Of a stretch of 64,000 bases of DNA, positions 1 through 8,848 are shown one piece after another (position 1 is the stretch's first letter; each line of letters starts with the position of its first letter). The notes under the pieces are model-generated. The model was not told the DNA's origin. It saw only the letters and a list, made by a program, of their open reading frames with translations, and did no database searches. The translations under genes were made by a program, and so were the position numbers. This DNA is from Streptomyces sp. NBC_01241. Lineage in GTDB: Bacteria; Actinomycetota; Actinomycetes; Streptomycetales; Streptomycetaceae. Location: contig NZ_CP108494.1 in the NCBI RefSeq assembly GCF_041435435.1, positions 4,002,501 to 4,066,500 of the forward strand. The letters run 5' to 3'.

Positions 1-796
1 GCTCCAGCTCGGGCGGCGGATTCTCCACCCGGTACGGGGCGGCCTCGGCCTGGATTGCGACGACCGACATGTGGTGCGCGACCACGTCGTGCAGCTCCCG
101 GGCGATGGTGGTGCGCTCCTCCAGGAGCGTGCGCCGGTCGCGTTCCACGGCGGTCACGGTGCGCTGCACGGTCACCTCGCGTTCCGCGTCGCGACGGATC
201 TGCACCACGGTCACCACCAGCAGCGCGAACGCGGACACCACGGCGAAGGCAGTGGTGTTCGACGTGGGGTGCCAGCCGACGTTCTCCAACACGGTGCCGA
301 GCAGCACCGTGAAGCCCCACATCCAGGCAGCCGTACGGGGGCGGGTCCGGGCGGCGACCACGACCAGCACCGTCAGATGCGAAAGGAAGGCGCTCGGCGT
401 CCAGGGCCAGGAGCCGCCATTGACGACCGCCGTCAACGGGGTGAGCGCCATCGATATCCAGAACGCACCGACCGGCCTGACCAGTGTCATCAGCACGGTG
501 ACCGCCGGAAGCAGCGCGAGCACGATGACGTCGGGCACGAAAGGCAGCCCGCCGGAGTCCACCGAGACGAGGCCCATGAAGGCCACGAACAGCGCGACCG
601 CCCCGACCAGCGCATGGGGTGTCCAGACGGCACGCTCACGCATCCGCTTCGGCAGCCGTCGCACCAGCGGCCCGTCGGTCCGCATCTGCTGCAGCGGACG
701 GTAGGCGAAGGCGTTACGGAACAGGTCCTGCCGCAGGCCATCCAACGCCCCGGCGGCCACTCGGTACTCGGGGCTTCTTCTCTTGGTCTCGGTCAC
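1..796 (-). CDS. Sensor histidine kinase, N-terminal part (runs off window)
   Basis: Reading leftward from a GTG at 796, the frame gives a short basic N-terminus, several hydrophobic helices (roughly residues 55-190) and then a dimerisation/phosphoacceptor segment ending in TIARELHDVVAHHMSVVAIQ, the HisKA_3 H-box typical of NarL-type actinobacterial kinases; His of ELHDVV is the likely phosphorylated residue. The ATPase domain and any partner response regulator would lie left of position 1 and are not seen. The start is tentative: there is no strong ribosome site before the GTG. The input signal is unknown. Confidence 0.85.
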   Translation of the reverse strand, partial: MTETKRRSPEYRVAAGALDGLRQDLFRNAFAYRPLQQMRTDGPLVRRLPKRMRERAVWTPHALVGAVALFVAFMGLVSVDSGGLPFVPDVIVLALLPAVTVLMTLVRPVGAFWISMALTPLTAVVNGGSWPWTPSAFLSHLTVLVVVAARTRPRTAAWMWGFTVLLGTVLENVGWHPTSNTTAFAVVSAFALLVVTVVQIRRDAEREVTVQRTVTAVERDRRTLLEERTTIARELHDVVAHHMSVVAIQAEAAPYRVENPPPELE

Positions 797-900
797 GTTT
801 CCACGGTAGGGGCCGAACCGGCGCGGGTCGTCAGCAGTGATACGGATCCTGCGCCGTCCGTCTCAAGTACTACGGGGCCCGCACCGCCGTCGGCCCCCGC

Positions 901-1776
901 TCACCAGGCAAGCTGGGCGAGCTCCTCCGCCACCACCGCACACGCGTCGCTCGCCGGATCGATCAGCGGATAGTGGCCGACGTCGGGCAGCAGAGTCAGG
1001 CCCACCGTCTCGCCCGCCTTTGCCGCCGCGTCGACGAACGCCTCCGCGACGGCCTGCGGCACATCGACGTCGGTGGTGCCCTGCACGACGGTGGTCGCGA
1101 TGCCGGTGGGCAGCAGCACGGCCGGGTCGGCGTGCGCGGCGCGCTCCTCGAAGTCCTCCTCGCGGCCGAGGAACTGGCCGACCGCCCCCGAGCAGACGTT
1201 CAGCTCGACGGCCGTGGTGAAGTCGGCGATCGGCGCGAGGGCGACCACGCCCCGCAGCGGCGGCGGTGCGGGCAGCCGCCACGGCGAACCCTCGGGCAGT
1301 ACGTGCCGGGCGGCGGCCCACAGGGCGAGCTGCCCGCCGGCGGAGTGCCCGGTGACGACGATCCGCCGGGCATCGGCCTCCGGGAGCTCCCGGGCCAGCA
1401 GCGCCGGCAGCGCGTCCATCGCCGCGGCGACATCGTCGAAGGTCTCCGGCCAACGGCCCGCGACCGGACCGGAACCCCGCTGCTGCGGGATCTCGCTGCC
1501 CCGCCGGTACTCGACACTGGCCACGGCGAAGCCGCGCCGGGCCAGGAAGTCCGCGAACGGCGACACATGCTGCCGGTCGTACGGCGCCCGCCACGATCCG
1601 CCGTGCAGGACGACCACGACCGGCGCCCCGGTCCGCCCGTCGCGCGGGGCGTAGAAGTCGATCAGCTGGTCGGGGTGGTTGCCGTAGCCGGCGGATGTGT
1701 CGGGGGCGACCGGTGGATGCGAGAGGGCCGACTCGGTCTCGGCTGCGTCACGATCACGCGCGGCAGAATCCGACAT
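901..1776 (-). CDS. Alpha/beta hydrolase, candidate kynurenine formamidase
   Basis: A 291-residue serine hydrolase with the oxyanion HGGSW motif (about residue 58), the nucleophile elbow VVTGHSAGG (about 142) and a C-terminal catalytic His in DVGHYPLID. It has no signal peptide and should be cytosolic. It lies directly downstream of kynU and kynA on the same strand, 100 bp after kynU. HGGSW-type hydrolases of this size include arylformamidases, which convert N-formylkynurenine to kynurenine, the one step missing between the two neighbours. The function is inferred from that context; a general carboxylesterase is the alternative. Confidence 0.75.
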   Translation of the reverse strand: MSDSAARDRDAAETESALSHPPVAPDTSAGYGNHPDQLIDFYAPRDGRTGAPVVVVLHGGSWRAPYDRQHVSPFADFLARRGFAVASVEYRRGSEIPQQRGSGPVAGRWPETFDDVAAAMDALPALLARELPEADARRIVVTGHSAGGQLALWAAARHVLPEGSPWRLPAPPPLRGVVALAPIADFTTAVELNVCSGAVGQFLGREEDFEERAAHADPAVLLPTGIATTVVQGTTDVDVPQAVAEAFVDAAAKAGETVGLTLLPDVGHYPLIDPASDACAVVAEELAQLAW

Positions 1777-1876
1777 GCTGCTCCAACCGTCCTGTAGCTG
1801 AGCCCAACTGGCCTGACCTGCGGGGACGGTACCAGTACGGAAGGCTCCCGTCCCCGCCGAGGATCACGGCAGGAGC

Positions 1877-3106
1877 TCAGCTCCCCCCGGAGGCGTCCGC
1901 CTGCTCCTCCGGGGACCCCTCCGCCAGCACCTCACCCAGCACTCGCGCCGCCCGCTCCACGTCCGTGAAACCCACGTACAGCGGGGTGAACCCGAACCGC
2001 AGCACGTCCGGCCGCCGCAGATCCCCGACGACGCCCCGTGCGATGAGCGCGCTCATCACCGGCTCCGCGTCCTCGCACCGCAGCGCGACCTGACTGCCGC
2101 GTTCCGCGTGCGCGGCCGGGGTGAGGGAGGTGACCCGGCCTTCGGGCACGTACGCGGCGACACACTCCAGGAAGAAGTCCGTCAGCGCCAGGGACTTGGC
2201 CCGTACCGCCTCGACCGGCACTCCGTTCCACACGTCGAGCGACGCTTCGAGCGCCAGCATGGACAGGATGTCGGGGGTGCCGACCCGGCCCCGTACCGCA
2301 CCGTCCGCCGGGGCGTACCCGGGTGTCATGCCGAACGGGTCGGCGTGCGACGTCCACCCCGGCAGGGGCGAGTCGAAGGCCGCTTGGTGGCGCTCGGCGA
2401 CGTACAGGTAGGCGGGCGAGCCGGGGCCGCCGTTCAGGTACTTGTACGTACAGCCGACCGCGAGGTCCACGCCGTGCGCGTCGAGCCCGACCGGCAGGGC
2501 GCCCGCGCTGTGGCACAGGTCCCAGACGGCGAGGCCACCCGCCGCGTGCACGGTGGCGGTGAGTCCGGGCAGGTCGTGGAGCCTGCCGGTGCGGTAGTCG
2601 ACATGGTTGAGCAGGACGGCGGCGGTACGCGGACCGAGGGCGTCCGGTACGTCGGCGGGGGCGACCGGGACGAGCCGGTGGCCGGTCATCCGGGCCGCGG
2701 ACGCGGCGATGTACCCGTCCGTGGGGAACGTCGTCGCGTCGACGAGGATCTCGTCGCGTCCACCGGGCGCCAGCCGGGTCGCGGCGACGACGGCCTTGAA
2801 GACGTTCACGCTGGTGGAATCGGAGACGACGATCTGCCCAGCGGCGGCCCCGACGAGCGGGGCGATCCGGTCGCCGATCCGCTCGGGCGCGGTCCACCAG
2901 CCGCTCTCGTCCCAGGACCGGATGCGCAGCTCGCCCCACTCGCGGGTGAGGACCTCCTGCACCCGGGCGGGTACGTGGGCGGGCAGCGCGCCCAGCGAGT
3001 TGCCGTCGAGGTAGACGGTGTCGTCGAGGGTGAACAGCTTGCGCAGATCGGCGAGCCGGTCGGCGGCGTCGAGTGCCGCGGCCCGCGCGGCGAAGGTCTC
3101 AGACAT
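1877..3106 (-). CDS. kynU: Kynureninase
   Basis: A 409-residue fold-type I PLP enzyme that cleaves kynurenine (or 3-hydroxykynurenine) to anthranilate (or its hydroxy form) and alanine. The N-terminal VYLDGNSLGALP, the central VWDLCHSAGALPV (Asp contacting the PLP ring) and the PLP-lysine motif CTYKYLNGGPG are all present, and the length is normal for the family. The start overlaps the end of kynA by 8 bp, so the two are translated from one transcript. Anthranilate made here could feed primary metabolism or a secondary metabolite. Confidence 0.95.
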   Translation of the reverse strand: MSETFAARAAALDAADRLADLRKLFTLDDTVYLDGNSLGALPAHVPARVQEVLTREWGELRIRSWDESGWWTAPERIGDRIAPLVGAAAGQIVVSDSTSVNVFKAVVAATRLAPGGRDEILVDATTFPTDGYIAASAARMTGHRLVPVAPADVPDALGPRTAAVLLNHVDYRTGRLHDLPGLTATVHAAGGLAVWDLCHSAGALPVGLDAHGVDLAVGCTYKYLNGGPGSPAYLYVAERHQAAFDSPLPGWTSHADPFGMTPGYAPADGAVRGRVGTPDILSMLALEASLDVWNGVPVEAVRAKSLALTDFFLECVAAYVPEGRVTSLTPAAHAERGSQVALRCEDAEPVMSALIARGVVGDLRRPDVLRFGFTPLYVGFTDVERAARVLGEVLAEGSPEEQADASGGS

Positions 3107-3947
3107 GGCTGCGCGCCGTCCACAGCTCGGGGAAGACGTTCTTCGTGGCCCGCTTCTCCAGCCACGCGACCCCGGCGGAACCGCCGGTCCCGGTCTTCGA
3201 GCCCATCGCCCGCCGGGTGGCGACGAGATGATCGTTGCGCCAGCGCCACACCAGTTCGCCGACGTCGGTCAGCGCCTCGCCGAGCCTGACCAGTTCGTCG
3301 TGCTGGTCCGGGTTGGCATAGATCGCCGCCCAAATGGCCTCGACCTCGGGGGACGGTTCGTACTTCTGCGTGAGGTCCCGCCCGAGCACGGCCTGCGGTA
3401 CGGGGTGGCCGCGCCGCGCGAGCAGGGCGAGCACCTCGTCGTACAGGCTCGGTTCGGCGAGCGCCTTCTCCAGCTCGGCGTGGACGCGGGGCGCGCCCCG
3501 GTGCGGCACGAGCATGGACGCGGACTTGTCGCCGAGCAGGAACTCCATCCGCCGGTACATCGCCGACTGGAAGCCGGAGCCCTCGCCGAGGGCGGCGCGG
3601 TAGGAGTTGAACTGGGCGGGGGTGAGCTGGGCGAGCGGCGTCCAGGAGGCGTTGAGCGCCTCCAGTTCCCGCACCGACCGCTTGAGCGCGTCGCGTGCGA
3701 CGGTCAGCCGGTCCTCGCGCAGGGCGTGCGCGGCGGTCTCCCACTCGTGGACGATGACGGTGAACCACAGCTCCATGACCTGGGTGGTGACCAGGAAGAC
3801 CATTTCGCCCGGGTCGTCGGAGCGAAGGTGCTGGAGATGGGTCAGGACATCGGCCTGGACGTAGTCCTCGTACGGAGTCGTTCCCGCGAAGTCGAGGTGC
3901 GGGGTCTGCGCACCGGTGGCTTCGGGGTCGGGGTGGATCGTCGACAT
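3099..3947 (-). CDS. kynA: Tryptophan 2,3-dioxygenase
   Basis: A 282-residue haem dioxygenase that opens the indole ring of L-tryptophan to N-formylkynurenine. The N-terminal segment TPYEDYVQADVLTHLQ and the VTTQVMELWFTVIVHEW helix match the substrate/haem pocket of the family, and GTGGSAGVAWLEK near the C-terminus is the conserved substrate-ammonium-binding loop. It is the first gene of the leftward kynA-kynU-hydrolase operon. The promoter should lie in 3948-4054, just beyond the terminator of the DUF3151 gene. Confidence 0.95.
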   Translation of the reverse strand: MSTIHPDPEATGAQTPHLDFAGTTPYEDYVQADVLTHLQHLRSDDPGEMVFLVTTQVMELWFTVIVHEWETAAHALREDRLTVARDALKRSVRELEALNASWTPLAQLTPAQFNSYRAALGEGSGFQSAMYRRMEFLLGDKSASMLVPHRGAPRVHAELEKALAEPSLYDEVLALLARRGHPVPQAVLGRDLTQKYEPSPEVEAIWAAIYANPDQHDELVRLGEALTDVGELVWRWRNDHLVATRRAMGSKTGTGGSAGVAWLEKRATKNVFPELWTARSHV

Positions 3948-4054
3948 TGCTGTCTCCTCGACACGAGCTTCCGGGTAGCGGTCCGCCCCTTCCGTGAGGT
4001 GGTGGAGCTCCGGTCCCCTGTCGGCATCCTAGACGGGGCCCGCGCGAGTGCGCA

Positions 4055-4088
4055 GACCCCGCAGACGTGGGGCTCTGTCTGCGGGGTC
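4055..4088 (-). terminator. Hairpin after the DUF3151 gene
   Basis: GACCCCGCAGAC (4055-4066) and GTCTGCGGGGTC (4077-4088) form a perfect 12-bp stem with a 10-base loop. It lies between the DUF3151 stop codon and the kynA promoter region, so it most likely ends the DUF3151 transcript. There is no U-tract, as is common in Streptomyces. The bases between it and 4204 are a degenerate tract of GAACGCCTGAA-like repeats with no gene. Confidence 0.6.
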
Positions 4089-4203
4089 CGGTATGTGTGC
4101 GACCGGCCCGGTACGACCAGTGAACGTTCAGCCGTGAACGTCTGAACGCCTGAATCTCGGAACGCCTGAATGTCTGAACGCCGGAACCGGAACGCCGGAA
4201 CGT

Positions 4204-4617
4204 CTAGCCGAGGGTCTCCGCGGCGGTCGGCGAGGAGTCGCGGAGGAACGTCGAGCAGCGCTCGTACTCCTCCTGCTCACCGATCGCCTGGGCGGCCCGC
4301 GCCAGGGCGTGCAGGGCGCGCAGGAAGCCGCGGTTCGGCTCGTGCTCGAACGGTACGGGGCCGTGGCCCTTCCAGCCGGCCCTGCGCAGCGCGTCGAGGC
4401 CGCGGTGGTAGCCGGTACGGGCGTAGGCGTACGACTCGATGACGCGGCCGCCCTCGAACGCCTCGTCGGCGAGCTGTGCCCAGGCCAGGGAGGAGGTCGG
4501 GTACTTCGCGGCGACATCGGCGGGGGCCGTGCCGTTCGCGAGCAGCTCGCGCGGCTCCGGGTCGTCGGGCAGGTGGGTCGGGGGAGGTCCCCCGAGCAGG
4601 TTCTCGTGGATCGACAT
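4204..4617 (-). CDS. DUF3151 family protein
   Basis: A 137-residue soluble protein beginning MSIHENLLGGPPPTHLPDDP, a signature I recognise for the actinobacterial DUF3151 family. The rest is helical and TPR-like: SSLAWAQLADEAF, ESYAYARTGYHRGLDALRR and GFLRALHALARAAQAIGE alternate aromatic and small residues. The ATG at 4617 matches family N-termini; a GTG at 4638 is also in frame. The function is unknown. It stands alone between the kynurenine operon and the MFS gene. Confidence 0.85.
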   Translation of the reverse strand: MSIHENLLGGPPPTHLPDDPEPRELLANGTAPADVAAKYPTSSLAWAQLADEAFEGGRVIESYAYARTGYHRGLDALRRAGWKGHGPVPFEHEPNRGFLRALHALARAAQAIGEQEEYERCSTFLRDSSPTAAETLG

Positions 4618-4749
4618 GAGTTCAAGTGTGCCTGTCACCTGCGCGCCGGGGTACCCGGGAGCCGTACGGAGGGCCGGATCACGCCGGGAGGTGCCCGGGT
4701 GCGCCGCGAGGAGCCCGTACGCGCCGGTGCGATGGCGGTCCGTAGCGGG

Positions 4750-6273
4750 TCAGTTCGCGCCCTGGTCCCCCTTCTCCTCCTGCACGGGCTCCAGGGGCGG
4801 GGCGGCGACGCCGCAGTGCACCGTGCACTTGGGCCGCGGCTTCGCCTCCTCGTCCGCCGTTACGGCCGGCTTCCGTACGGTCGCCCAGGCGATCAGTGAG
4901 CCCAGTACGAGCAGCCCGGCGCACATCGGCATGGCCCGCCGGAACGTCGAGGCGAACTCGCCGGCGTTCCGGTAGGCCTCCGGGCCCATCCCGGCGAGCA
5001 GCGGGAGCGCGGCCACCGCGATCAGCCCGGCGGCACGGGCGGCCGCGTTGTTGATCCCGCTGGCGAGGCCGGCCCGTGCGGTGTCCACGGAGGCCAGGAC
5101 GGTCGCGGTGAGCGGTGCCACCATGGTGACGAGTCCGACGCCGATCACACCGACCGCGGGAAGCACGTCGGTGAGATAGCCGGATACGGAGCTCGATCCC
5201 GGCCCGACCCGCAACATCAGCAGCATTCCGGTGGCAGCAACGAGTGGGCCGACGGTGAGCGGGATGCGGGGTCCGATGCGCTGCCCCAATTCGCCCGAGG
5301 CAGCCGAGAAGAGCAGCATCAACACGGTCGTGGGCAGCAGGGCCGTGCCGGCGCCGAGGGCCGAGTAGCCGGCCACGACCTGGAGCTGGATCGCGGAGAG
5401 GAAGAAGTAGCCGCCGAGCGCCGCGTACACACAGAGGGTGATGATGTTGACGACGGTGAACTGCCGGGACGCGAACACCGACGGCGGCAGCATCGGGTCC
5501 GGCCGCCGCCGCTCCAGCCGTACGAACGCCGCCCCGAGCACGATCCCGCCGACGGCCGCCCCGATCACCGCACCGGACGCCCCCTGTCCCGGCGCCTCGA
5601 TCAGCGCGTACGTCACCAGGGCGAGGGCGAGCGCGCCGAGCACGGCGCCCAGTACGTCGAAGCGTCCGTGCGCGTGCGGGTCACGCGATTCCGGTACGTG
5701 GCGCAGCGCCACCGGCAGGCAGACCGCGGCGAGCGGCACGTTGAGCAGGAACACCCACCGCCAGCCGGGCCCGTCGACGAGCCATCCGCCGACGAACGGC
5801 CCGACGGCGGCGCCGACCCCGCCGAGCCCCGACCACAGCCCGACGGCGCGGGCCCGGTCGTCCGGATGGAAGCTTGCCTGGATCAGCGCCAGCGAACCGG
5901 GAGTGAGGAGCGCCCCGCCGATGCCCTGGAGGGCACGGGCGGCGATCAGGACGGCGGCGTTCGGCGCGATACCGCACAGCACGGACGCGGTGGCGAACCA
6001 GACGACGCCGACGACGAAGACCCGCCGCCGTCCGTACCGGTCACCGAGGGCGCCCCCGAGGAGGATCAGCCCGGCGAGCGTCAGCATGTAGGCGTTGACG
6101 GTCCACTGGAGGGCAGCCAGGTCGGTGCCGAGGTCCCTGCCGATGCGGGGCAGGGCCACGTTGATGACGGTGGAGTCCAGCATCGCCATGCTGGAGCCGA
6201 GGACGGTGGTGAGGATGATCCAGCGTCCGGGTGCGGAGGCGGCACGAATCCCACCGGCGGGTGTCTCGCCCAT
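4750..6273 (-). CDS. MFS drug/proton antiporter, DHA2-type (14 TM)
   Basis: A 507-residue membrane protein with about 14 hydrophobic helices. The N-terminal helix contains STVINVALPRIGRDL, and loop 2-3 has the MFS motif A (GGALGDRYGRRRVF), both characteristic of EmrB/QacA exporters. The hydrophilic C-terminal tail ends with a Cys/His pair (KCTVHCG). The real start is the ATG at 6273; the frame stays open upstream through the antisense of the next gene, but that part is not protein-like. It probably exports a cationic or amphipathic compound; the substrate cannot be told. No regulator is adjacent. Confidence 0.9.
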   Translation of the reverse strand: MGETPAGGIRAASAPGRWIILTTVLGSSMAMLDSTVINVALPRIGRDLGTDLAALQWTVNAYMLTLAGLILLGGALGDRYGRRRVFVVGVVWFATASVLCGIAPNAAVLIAARALQGIGGALLTPGSLALIQASFHPDDRARAVGLWSGLGGVGAAVGPFVGGWLVDGPGWRWVFLLNVPLAAVCLPVALRHVPESRDPHAHGRFDVLGAVLGALALALVTYALIEAPGQGASGAVIGAAVGGIVLGAAFVRLERRRPDPMLPPSVFASRQFTVVNIITLCVYAALGGYFFLSAIQLQVVAGYSALGAGTALLPTTVLMLLFSAASGELGQRIGPRIPLTVGPLVAATGMLLMLRVGPGSSSVSGYLTDVLPAVGVIGVGLVTMVAPLTATVLASVDTARAGLASGINNAAARAAGLIAVAALPLLAGMGPEAYRNAGEFASTFRRAMPMCAGLLVLGSLIAWATVRKPAVTADEEAKPRPKCTVHCGVAAPPLEPVQEEKGDQGAN

Positions 6274-6313
6274 GCGAGCAGCATCCCCGCTCCCCGTCCG
6301 CGCGGCCAGTCCA

Positions 6314-6371
6314 CAGCGCGCCACCACCCGCACACCCCGAATCAGCGCGCCACCACCCGCACACCCCGAAT
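6314..6371. repeat. 29-bp tandem duplication across an aminotransferase stop codon
   Basis: Two perfect head-to-tail copies (6314-6342, 6343-6371) of a 29-bp unit, followed by a partial third match. The inner copy encodes the last residues of the MalY-type enzyme; the outer copy is non-coding, because 29 is not a multiple of three and the stop falls at the junction. It looks like a recent slippage or unequal-exchange event that left the protein intact. Confidence 0.9.
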
Positions 6372-7508
6372 CAGCGCCTCCACGCCCGCCTCCGCCTTGG
6401 ACCGGGGGCACCCGACGTTCAGCCGTACGAAGCCCTCGGCCCCGTACACCGTCCCCGGCATCACCGCGACCTTTTCCCGCTCGATCAGCACCCGCTGCAA
6501 CGCCTCGTCGTCGTCGACACCCGCCGGGCGCAGATCGATCCAGGCCAGGTATCCGGCCTGCGGCGGCTCCCAGCCCAGTTCCGGGAACGCCCCGTTCAGC
6601 CGTTCCGCGACCAGCGCCAGGTTCCCGGCGACATACGCGCGGGCCTCGTCCAGCCACGCCCCGGCCTCCCGGTACGCGGCGATGTGCGCGGTGAGCGACA
6701 GCACCGCCGGGGAGGCGAGCCCCTCCGCCGTCTCCATGCGGCGCAGGAACTCCGTCCGGTCGGCCGGGTCGCCGATCAGTCCGTACGAGCCGTTCAGCGC
6801 CGGGAAGTTGAACGCCTTCGACGCGGAGGAGATCAGCGCCCAGCGCCCCTCGCCGCCGACCCGCGTCCACGGCACGTGCACGCGCCCCTCGTGCACGAAG
6901 TCCGCGTGGATCTCGTCGCTGATCACCGCGACCCCGTGCCGGGCGGCGAGCGCCGACATCTCCCGGAGTTCGGCCTCCGCCCACACCCGGCCCGTCGGGT
7001 TGTGCGGCGAGCAGACGAGCAGGACCTTGCTGTCGGAGCGGGCGAGCTCGCGTTCCAGCGCGGCCGTGTCCCCCACCGGCACGCCGCGCAGTTCGCGCCC
7101 GAGCCCGGTGATCGCCTTGCGGAAACCGTCGTACGTCGGGGCGTGGACGACGACGCCGTCGCCGTCGGCCGTCCACATCTGCAGCAGCTGCGAGAGCTGA
7201 CTGAGCACGGACGGCCCGTACACCAGCTGCCCGGCGTCTATCCGGGTCCCGTGCCGGGTCGCGTACCAGTGGGCTATCGCCGAGCGGAAGTCGTCCTGCT
7301 GCCACATCGTGTAGCCGAACACCCCGTGGTCGAGCCGGGCCCGCAGCGCGTCCAGCACCTCCGGCGCGGTCTCGAAGTCCATGTCGGAGATGGTGAACGG
7401 CAACAGCCCGTCCACCCCGAACCGGTCCGCGACCCCGTCCCACTGGACGCACCAGGTGCCCCGTCGGTCGACGGCGGTGTCGAAGTCGTAGCGCGCACTG
7501 GAACTCAC
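6342..7508 (-). CDS. MalY/PatB-type PLP C-S lyase (cystathionine beta-lyase)
   Basis: A 388-residue fold-type I PLP enzyme. The N-terminal DFDTAVDRRGTWCVQWD and FTISDMDFETAPEV motifs, the VISDEIHADFVHEG stretch (Asp pairing with the PLP nitrogen) and the Schiff-base lysine in SSASKAFNFPAL place it in the MalY/PatB subclass, which beta-eliminates cystathionine or cysteine conjugates. The conserved Arg for the substrate carboxylate is in FVRLNVGCP near the C-terminus. It is cytosolic. It lies 68 bp upstream of the MFS gene and may share its transcript. Confidence 0.9.
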   Translation of the reverse strand: MSSSARYDFDTAVDRRGTWCVQWDGVADRFGVDGLLPFTISDMDFETAPEVLDALRARLDHGVFGYTMWQQDDFRSAIAHWYATRHGTRIDAGQLVYGPSVLSQLSQLLQMWTADGDGVVVHAPTYDGFRKAITGLGRELRGVPVGDTAALERELARSDSKVLLVCSPHNPTGRVWAEAELREMSALAARHGVAVISDEIHADFVHEGRVHVPWTRVGGEGRWALISSASKAFNFPALNGSYGLIGDPADRTEFLRRMETAEGLASPAVLSLTAHIAAYREAGAWLDEARAYVAGNLALVAERLNGAFPELGWEPPQAGYLAWIDLRPAGVDDDEALQRVLIEREKVAVMPGTVYGAEGFVRLNVGCPRSKAEAGVEALIRGVRVVAR

Positions 7509-7537
7509 GGCGATCCCTCATCACTCTTCTCGGACAT

Positions 7538-7585
7538 GCCGTGGGCCCGGCACCCCCACGGTCTCTGGGATGCCGGGCCCACGGC
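7538..7585 (-). terminator. fbaA terminator hairpin
   Basis: Arms GCCGTGGGCCCGGCA (7538-7552) and its exact complement (7571-7585) form a 15-bp GC-rich stem with an 18-base loop, 18 bp beyond the fbaA stop codon. It separates fbaA from the MalY-type gene. Confidence 0.75.
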
Positions 7586-7603
7586 CACGCTTCGTGCCGG
7601 CCG

Positions 7604-8635
7604 CTACTTCAGCTTGGTGCCGGTGGAACGCAGGTTGGCGCAGGCCTCCGTGACGCGCTTGGCCATGCCCGCCTCGGCGGACTTGCCCCAGCTGCGCGGG
7701 TCGTAGACCTTCTTGTTACCGACCTCGCCGTCGACCTTCAGCACACCGTCGTAGTTGCGGAACACGTGGTCCACGATCGGGCGGGTGAAGGCGTACTGGG
7801 TGTCGGTGTCGAGGTTCATCTTCACGACGCCGTTCTCCAGCGCGGTGGCGATCTCCTGCTCGGTGGAGCCGGAGCCGCCGTGGAAGACGAAATCGAAGGG
7901 CTGGCTACCAGCTGTCTTGCCGTACTTGGCGGCGACGCCCTCCTGGAGGTCCTTCAGCAGCTCGGGACGGAGCACGACGTTGCCCGGCTTGTAGACGCCG
8001 TGGACGTTGCCGAAGGAGGCGGCCAGCAGGTAGCGGCCCTTCTCGCCCAGACCGAGCGCCTCGGCGGTACGCAGCGCGTCGTCGACGGTCGTGTACAGCT
8101 CGTCGTTGATCTCGTGCGTGACGCCGTCCTCCTCGCCGCCGGTCGGGGTGATCTCGACCTCAAGAATGATCTTGGCGGCGGCGGCCTTGGCGAGCAGCTC
8201 CTGACCGATGGCCAGGTTGTCGGCGAGGGTCTCGGCCGAACCGTCCCACATGTGCGACTGGAACAGCGGGTTCTGGCCCTTGGCGACGCGCGCGGCGGAG
8301 ATGTCGAGCAGCGGACGTACGTAACCGTCCAGCTTGTCCTTGGGGCAGTGGTCGGTGTGCAGCGCGACCGTGACGTCGTACTTGGCGGCGACGATGTGCG
8401 CGAACTCGGCAAGGGCGACGGCGCCCGTGACCATGTCCTTGTTGTACTGGCCGCCCAGGAACTCCGCCCCACCGGTGGAGATCTGGACGATGCCGTCGCT
8501 CTCCGCCTCCGCGAAGCCGCGCAGTGCAGCGTGCAGGGTCTGGGTCGACGTCACATTGATGGCCGGGTAGGCGAACTTGCCTGCCTTCGCCCGGTCGAGC
8601 ATCTCGGCGTAGACCTCGGGGGTTGCGATGGGCAT
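7604..8635 (-). CDS. fbaA: Class II fructose-1,6-bisphosphate aldolase
   Basis: A 343-residue zinc-dependent aldolase of glycolysis and gluconeogenesis, splitting fructose-1,6-bisphosphate to DHAP and glyceraldehyde-3-phosphate. It begins MPIATPEVYAEML and has the zinc/catalytic motif LHTDHCPKDKLDGY, LEVEITPTGGEEDG, and the phosphate-binding DFVFHGGSGS. The ATG at 8635 is preceded by AAGGAGCGGACAG, a good ribosome site; an open frame further upstream to 8803 has no protein-like sequence. It is the standard length of the long class IIA enzymes. Confidence 0.97.
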   Translation of the reverse strand: MPIATPEVYAEMLDRAKAGKFAYPAINVTSTQTLHAALRGFAEAESDGIVQISTGGAEFLGGQYNKDMVTGAVALAEFAHIVAAKYDVTVALHTDHCPKDKLDGYVRPLLDISAARVAKGQNPLFQSHMWDGSAETLADNLAIGQELLAKAAAAKIILEVEITPTGGEEDGVTHEINDELYTTVDDALRTAEALGLGEKGRYLLAASFGNVHGVYKPGNVVLRPELLKDLQEGVAAKYGKTAGSQPFDFVFHGGSGSTEQEIATALENGVVKMNLDTDTQYAFTRPIVDHVFRNYDGVLKVDGEVGNKKVYDPRSWGKSAEAGMAKRVTEACANLRSTGTKLK

Positions 8636-8783
8636 CTGTCCGCTCCTTGGGATGTGCGGGTGTGCGTTGCTGGTTCCCTGACCTGGGGGCGACGTCATCG
8701 TCGCCCCCATCTTCCCAGACTCTCGCTCCGGCTCCACCCGGCCCGGTGCCCCCGTGCCCGGGCAGACGATCCACGGGGACGCG

Positions 8784-8823
8784 CCAAGGGTGGGCTGTTT
8801 CACGTGAAACAGCCCACCCTTGG
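8784..8823. promoter_or_regulatory. parS: 40-bp perfect palindrome containing a parS (ParB) site
   Basis: Positions 8784-8823 are a perfect 40-bp palindrome with no loop. Its centre, 8797-8810, is GTTTCACGTGAAAC, identical to the 14-bp ParB-binding parS consensus known for Streptomyces chromosomes, where such sites cluster around oriC. It sits in the gap between pyrE and fbaA (same strand), so the outer arms could also act as a pyrE terminator in RNA form. The match is seen directly; ParB binding is inferred. Confidence 0.85.
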
Positions 8824-8848
8824 AGAAAGCCGCAGGTCAACCCGTACG

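Noticed and set aside
4750..7524. Single 924-codon open frame covering the MFS gene and upstream DNA
   Set aside because: Only the part from the ATG at 6273 looks like a protein; upstream it is the antisense of the MalY-type gene, with Arg/Gly/Pro-rich composition.
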